The position numbers were made by a program, and so were the translations under genes. The notes beneath the pieces are model-generated. The model searched no databases, was not told where the DNA came from, and saw only the letters and a program-made list of their open reading frames with translations. A stretch of DNA of 64,000 bases, taken from the NCBI GenBank assembly GCA_038030265.1, contig CM075938.1:43145189-43209188 (forward strand), in the 5' to 3' direction. Source of the stretch: Corythucha ciliata (lineage: Eukaryota; Arthropoda; Insecta; Hemiptera; Tingidae). Position 1 is the stretch's first letter. Every line of letters starts with the position of its first letter. Below, piece by piece: positions 60,401-64,000 of this stretch.

Positions 60401-62066
60401 TGCACTTGTAACGTCTTACCTAAATCCTAGTATGGATCAAGGATTCAAAGACTCGTGTATTAATAAGTTGCTTTTCGATGATATTGGTGAAATAGTACGT
60501 AGAGATCCCACTATTATTTCTTACGGTTACAATATTTATAGAAAATATGGGAATTCTCAAGCCGAACTTATTAGACAAAAAATGCGCCAGCTTGCTAGGC
60601 TATTGATAACCCTAAGGTCAACTACCGACGAAAAGAGTGCCGAACTCGAAGACTTTTTTGTTGCCCCAAAATTTGATTGTATAGTGGCGGCAGTGAAATC
60701 ATTATGCGAAGAAGACGAAGTACAAAACCGGAAAGTTTTTAAAAAAGCGTCCCTGGCATTGAAAATTGGGTATAGTATCAGAAAATGCGTCGCCATCTTG
60801 AGGGGCGAAGCTCTCAAAATCGGCCAAATGGACAAAGAGAAATCGTTGAAGCATTTCCTCTTTATCCACGATACTCAGTACAGTAATTTGGTTTCTTCCA
60901 CAGCTCTAGTTACATTGAGGCTTGGGAAACTAAATGTTTCCGAATACTTACCCCTCACGGAAGATCTTCTTTCCTTGAATAAGCATATAAAAGAAAAAAT
61001 ATATGAGCTCACACAATCTTTGAAAGAGGACGCTTCCTACACAGTATGGAGGGAATTGGCGGAATATGTCCTAGCCCGTATTGTAATGTTCAATAAAAAA
61101 AGAGGGGGGGAAGCTTCAAGGATGAAGGTGGAAAACTTTCTTGGGAAGAGGAACTGGGAAACTGCCCGAAGCTCAGGCGAGATAGAAAAATCATTAACAA
61201 CGCTAGAGCTGAGGGTTGCCAACTCGATGACGTTGGTAGAAGTAGTGGGAAAGAAAATGAGACCTGTCCCAGTACTTCTGACCAAAGAAATGGACGAGGC
61301 AATGCAAGTTTTACATGCCAGAAGGCAAATTGTCCATATTTTTGACAATAATTTGTACTTCTTTGCCATTCCCCAGACTTTGTCGTATATAAGAGGCCAC
61401 GATTGTCTCAGAAATATCGTGAAAAAAATTCCCCTCAAGAAACCAGAGTTCATAAATAGTACTAATTTGCGCAAGTACGTGGCCACAGTTACCCAAATGC
61501 TGGAACTGAAAGAGAATGAAAGTGATTGGCTCGCCCGTCATTTGGGCCATAACATCACGGTACATAGAGAATTTTACCGCCTTCAAACTTCTGCCATAGA
61601 AATGGCAAAAGTGAGCAGACTATTGTTGGCTGTGGACGAGGGCAATTTACACAAATTCCAAGGAAAGTCAATCAACGATATTGACGTTAACGAGCTCCCC
61701 CCAATTGAAACAGAAAAAGACACCGAGGAAGTAGACTCTGAAGTGGAAATGGAAGAATGTGACAAAGCCAGTAAGAGCACAGTTCGAAAACGTTCCCCCC
61801 AGAGACGCCAAAAAAAGGTGTTGGGCAAGATGCAGTGGACGACGCCCGAAAAGACATGTGTTTTAAATTATTTCAGGAGCCCCATAAAGAATAGGGTGCT
61901 CCCGGGTAAAAGCGACATCGAGAAATGCATGAAAAAATATCACAACCAGTTGCAAAAAAGAGGCTGGACAAAAATAAAGGATTTCATACGTAATCATATG
62001 GATAAAATGGAGCGGCTGAAAAAACAAAAAAAAATCATGCAAGAAAAGTTGCGGGAGAAAAATTAA
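57344..62066 (+). CDS. BEND5-like / Crypton-type tyrosine recombinase fusion gene, seven exons
   Basis: Spliced model: 57344-57494, 58750-58851, 58929-59006, 59081-59164, 59248-59436, 59510-59674, 59749-62066. All six introns are GT-AG and phase 1, and the frame is open throughout, giving about 1,028 codons. The ATG at 57344 has a fair context (CCAGATGG). Exons 1-2 encode a short module like the N-terminus of BEND5-type BEN proteins (LVRFVEDQL, then YPALVLVAEG, then a split Ser and KKELSGIL). Exons 3-6 encode Ser/Thr/Pro-rich linkers. Exon 7 carries zinc-finger-like motifs, a tyrosine recombinase domain and a Myb/SANT-like end. Such recombinases cut and rejoin DNA through a covalent 3'-phosphotyrosine. 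Crypton elements use one for transposition and animals have domesticated them repeatedly. A multi-exon structure with a host-like module suggests either domestication or an intron-containing element. Expression and the exact start are not shown by sequence. Confidence 0.75.
57584..57975. mobile_element. Foldback element in intron 1, TTAA target
   Basis: The arms (GGGGGAGTTGTACTTG at left, inverted TTAATCTCCCCC at right) enclose long pairing through CCTCCAATC, TACTCGGCGTTACGTAAAT and GGATTTCAAGGTCT. The flanks are TTAA (57580-57583) and TTAA (57976-57979). It is a relative of the three-arm element at 19041-19540. Confidence 0.8.
57980..58116. mobile_element. TTAA-type MITE, ATTCATAG family, intact arms
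   Basis: GGCCCATATTCATAGTTATC at the left pairs with GACTATGAATATGGGCC at the right, and the pairing continues through ACTCAGACTC-like sequence. The flanks are TTAA on both sides (57976-57979 and 58117-58120). The left TTAA is shared with the element at 57584-57975, so one inserted into the target copy of the other. Confidence 0.85.
58208..58679. mobile_element. TTAA-type element in intron 1 with nested MITE
   Basis: GGGGTCATTCAAGTTACCG at the left pairs with CGGTAACTTGAATGCCCCC at the right. The flanks are TTAA (58204-58207 and 58680-58683). The inside contains inverted AT-rich sequence (TTAAATTCTAGTACTTTTAA-like dyads) and the nested element at 58371-58479. Confidence 0.8.
58371..58479. 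mobile_element. Nested MITE, relative of the one at 53610
   Basis: GGTCCGTTCACAAGCTCTGT at the left pairs with ACAGAGGTTCTGAACGGCGCC at the right with a few changes. Inner arms TTTTGTGGAGTCTATG and CATAGACACCACACAA also pair. The left flank is TTAA (58367-58370); the right flank no longer matches. Confidence 0.7.
58750..58851 (+). CDS. Exon 2: end of BEND5-like module
   Basis: Bounded by the acceptor CTTTTTGTTTCAG and the donor GAAG|GTAACC, and 102 bp long (phase 1-1). It encodes KKELSGILKNLKKADLYFEK followed by NVALVSSDAETNE. The Lys-rich amphipathic start continues the exon 1 pattern (LA...S/D-KK-E/D-L). No stop occurs in this frame. Confidence 0.65.
58929..59164 (+). CDS. Exons 3 and 4: duplicated linker exons
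   Basis: Exon 3 (58929-59006, 78 bp) and exon 4 (59081-59164, 84 bp) are separated by a 74-bp intron with GTATGC and TTTATGCAG borders. Their products are similar (RKKSASVGLQTATVVEPLQ and REKSFSVGSQTETVVAPQQ), so one is a duplicate of the other. Both are phase 1-1, so loss or gain of either keeps the frame. They encode low-complexity linker with no known domain. Confidence 0.65.
59248..59436 (+). CDS. Exon 5: hybrid linker exon
   Basis: The exon is 189 bp and phase 1-1, with acceptor GCGTATAGCAG and the unusual donor CCCAG|GTTGGT. The first third resembles exons 3 and 4 (AVQCDKREES), and the rest is almost identical to exon 6 (TSWCSPSTPQHG, MDDFLSTPANQSRESDSS). It looks like the junction between an older and a younger round of exon duplication. 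If the intron is retained, translation runs RPGWFEANITSF and stops at 59489. Confidence 0.65.
59510..59674 (+). CDS. Exon 6: recently duplicated linker exon
   Basis: The exon is 165 bp and phase 1-1, with acceptor TTCATTCTACAG and donor CCCAG|GTTGGT. It encodes GHSPALVIPTQTQPVPSTSW followed by the CSPSTPQHG and MDDFLSTPANQ blocks. Exon and 74-bp intron together form a unit of about 239 bp. It is nearly identical to the preceding and following copies, introns included, so the duplication is recent. Confidence 0.65.
59749..62066 (+). CDS. Exon 7: zinc fingers, Crypton-type tyrosine recombinase, Myb/SANT-like end
   Basis: It begins with a third copy of the linker exon and continues without an intron. 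Numbering from the internal Met at 59847 (739 residues to the stop): a serine-rich stretch (34-43), a C2H2-like motif (C64, C67, H77, H82), a second Cys/His motif (C145, C148, H160, H163 or C164), a helical region, then the recombinase. Candidate catalytic residues are R419 in NKKRGGEASRM, R542 in TNLRKYVATVTQ, H568 in HLGHN and the nucleophile Y577 in VHREFYRL. This layout (LRK..AT.tQ, LGH, HREFYRL, AKVSRLLLA) is typical of Crypton-like recombinases. An acidic segment (622-640) is followed by a Myb/SANT-like region (about 661-718: WTTPEKTCV, PGKSDIEKCM, RGWTKIKDFI) and a basic tail. No stop or frameshift interrupts it. In other frames only shadows occur. Confidence 0.85.
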
Positions 62067-62538
62067 TGCGGTTATATATATTATTATTCTGTTCTTTCCT
62101 GTCATTTTTTTTATAGTTATTTCATGTACAAAGATTATAATTTCAAGTCGAAATGGTCTTGCGAAACCCCTTTTTACTATTTAGCCCTTGAATATAAAAA
62201 ATATTTCTTTAATATTGTATTCCTTTCTTTAGAATTAATTTTTTTTAAGAAAAATTTTGTTAGCGTTTAATAAAGAAAAAAAAGATGAAAGAAAAGTTGC
62301 GAGATAAGAAATAATGCAAATACATTTGAGGTGTTTATAGATATATTCTGTTATTTCCGGTCATTTTTTAAAACTTATTTTATGTACACATATTATTATA
62401 ATTTCAAGTCAAAATTGTCTGGTGAACCCCCTTTTTAATATTAACCCCTGAATATACAAAATATTTCTTTAACATTATATTCTTTTCTTTAGTATTAATA
62501 TTTTTTTTAGTAAAATTTTAGCGTTTAATAAAGAAAAT
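62029..62538 (+). repeat. Tandemly duplicated 3' end of the gene with poly-A signals
   Basis: The last codons and 3' flank (from GAAAAGTTGCGGGAG to AATAAAG at 62269-62275) are repeated once in tandem with a period of about 258 bp. The second AATAAA is at 62527-62532. A third partial copy starts at 63391 (AGATGAAAGAAAAATTGCGG). Each AATAAA could serve as a polyadenylation signal; the first is about 200 bp after the stop codon. Confidence 0.7.
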
Positions 62539-63388
62539 CGCTGCGAATTATCGAACAATGCCTTATTATTTCGACTGTGGGTTTATTATTCATGGATGTA
62601 GTCAAATCCGGCTTGAAATTACATGAAAATCGACACCCCACACCCCTATGACCACAAATCCTTTGAAAATCCCCATTTTGGACCCGCTTTTGGCCCATAA
62701 AACCCAAGGAGGTTATTTGATCAAACTGATCAGATGTTAGGACCAACAAGACCCCAAATGGAGTCTATGTGCTAAAGAACGAGTTTTTTCGAGCAATCCT
62801 AGGGCAAGATATGACCCGGACGGCGGACGGACATTTTTTTTTTATTGCAGATTTGGATTCTACGCACTTTGAAACGTAAAACTACAAATTTTGAGGGGGG
62901 GTCAAAAAAATTTTTTTGCGATACGATTACAAAGACTTATTATTGAGAAATAATAAGCCAAAAAACGCTGCGAATTATCGAACAATGCCTTATTATTTCG
63001 ACTGTGGGTTTATTATTCATGAATGTAGTCAAATCCGGCTTGAAATTACATGAAAATCGACACCCCACACCCCTATGACCCCAAATCCTTTGAAAATCCC
63101 CATTATGGACCCGCTTTTGGCCCATAAAACCCAAGGAGGTTATTTGATCAAACTGATCAGATGTTAGGACCAACTAGACCCCAAATGGAGTCTATGTGCG
63201 AAAGAACGAGTTTTTCCGAGCAATCCTAGGGCAAGATATGGCCCGGACGGCGGACGGACATTTTTTTTTTATTGCAGATTTGGATTCTACGCACTTTGAA
63301 ACGTAAAACTACAAATTTTGAGGGGGGGTCAAAAAAATTTTTTTGCGATACGATTACAAAGACTTATTATTGAGAAATAATAAGCCAA
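62539..63388. mobile_element. Tandem pair of a 425-bp dispersed repeat
   Basis: Two nearly identical 425-bp units (62539-62963 and 62964-63388) start CGCTGCGAATTATCGAACAA and end in a TTATTATTGAGAAATAATAA hairpin. GCCTTATTATTTC near the start pairs with the end. They separate the second and third copies of the gene's duplicated 3' end. An older relative is at 28866-29560. Short minus-strand frames shared by the two units are repeat by-products. Confidence 0.75.
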
Positions 63389-64000
63389 AAAGATGAAAGA
63401 AAAATTGCGGGTAAAGAAAATTTGAATACAATTATTATTTAAGAATGTTTTTGTTCTTTCAGCTTCGTTTTATAGGCTTACATTATGCACAAGATTATAA
63501 TTTTAATTCTAATTTATCACGTGAAACCAGTTTTTAATACTGGAGCCCTAAATATGAAAATATAAGTACAGTTCAGTGTTTATATATTTTTTTTGATGGG
63601 CGATGAAACAAATCCAGTCCCGGAGTCTGGGAATGAATAACCAAAAACCATACTATGTACCTGAAAAACAGAAATTACAAAAAGTAAAAAATTTCGCTCC
63701 GGCAGCTGGCGGTCGGAAAGAGTGCATTTCATTTTGTATACGGATACCCTAAGCCGTCCCAGAAGTAGTAATGTTGAGACCATGATTTGTTTCGTTTATG
63801 TTTGACCCTCCCTCGTACTGATTGCTGCCGGGTTTGTTTAAGCTGAACTTAATGGGAATCAAAGGCTATTTCAAAATGGAATCATCATACCGCATATAAT
63901 GCTTCTGGAATCAACTGGTGATTTGTTGTGATTTTTTTACCATTTCAACCCCTATATTCCCCCCTCCACCTTGACCGATTGGCCCAAATGCAATACCGAC
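63389..64000. other. Third partial 3'-end copy and repetitive flank
   Basis: Positions 63391-63580 are a diverged third copy of the gene's 3' end (GAAAGAAAAATTGCGG, then AAGATTATAATTTTAAT). From 63800 the sequence matches the dispersed repeat edge also found at 52829 (TTTGACCCTCCCTC, GCTGCCGGGTTTGTTTAAG). No further gene was seen. Confidence 0.55.

Overview
This window looks like nuclear DNA from an arthropod, probably an insect or close relative. It is AT-rich with very few coding exons, short GT-AG introns of 73-83 bp beside long repeat-filled intervals, an exon closely resembling insect Roundabout-2/3, a tRNA-derived SINE with a poly-A tail, and many terminal-inverted-repeat elements. Nothing bacterial, such as operons or ribosome-binding sites, is visible. 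The species cannot be named from sequence alone.

Layout. From 1 to 12 kb the sequence is mostly non-coding, with decayed arrays of about 32-bp repeats (4.1-5.8 kb and 10.4-11.4 kb) and a SINE at 10.1-10.4 kb. A single Roundabout immunoglobulin exon lies on the minus strand at 12025-12321. From 13 to 34 kb there are nested inverted-repeat elements (MITEs, foldback elements and a 2-kb TIR element carrying a broken MADF-like fragment), more decayed 32-bp arrays (19.5-23 kb and 27.4-30.4 kb), and no convincing host exon. From 35.2 to 49.3 kb there is a homogeneous satellite of about 24 head-to-tail units of 584 bp, flanked on the right by diverged units with a 725-bp period. From 50.5 to 56.8 kb there are more foldback and nested MITE elements.

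The main coding locus is at 57.3-62.1 kb on the plus strand. I reconstruct a seven-exon gene of about 1,028 codons in which every intron is phase 1. Exon 1 together with exon 2 encodes a module like the N-terminus of BEND5-type proteins. It is followed by short, tandemly duplicated linker exons, and then by one large exon with two zinc-finger-like motifs, a Crypton-type tyrosine recombinase domain with candidate catalytic R, R, H and Y, and a Myb/SANT-like C-terminus. Its first intron is almost filled by four elements inserted at TTAA sites. Its 3' end is tandemly duplicated and is interrupted by a doubled 425-bp repeat.

The best candidates for something undescribed are the BEND5-like/tyrosine-recombinase fusion gene with its symmetric exon array, the homogenised GGTCA-rich 584-bp satellite, and the cluster of TTAA-targeted MITEs with several MITE-in-MITE insertions.
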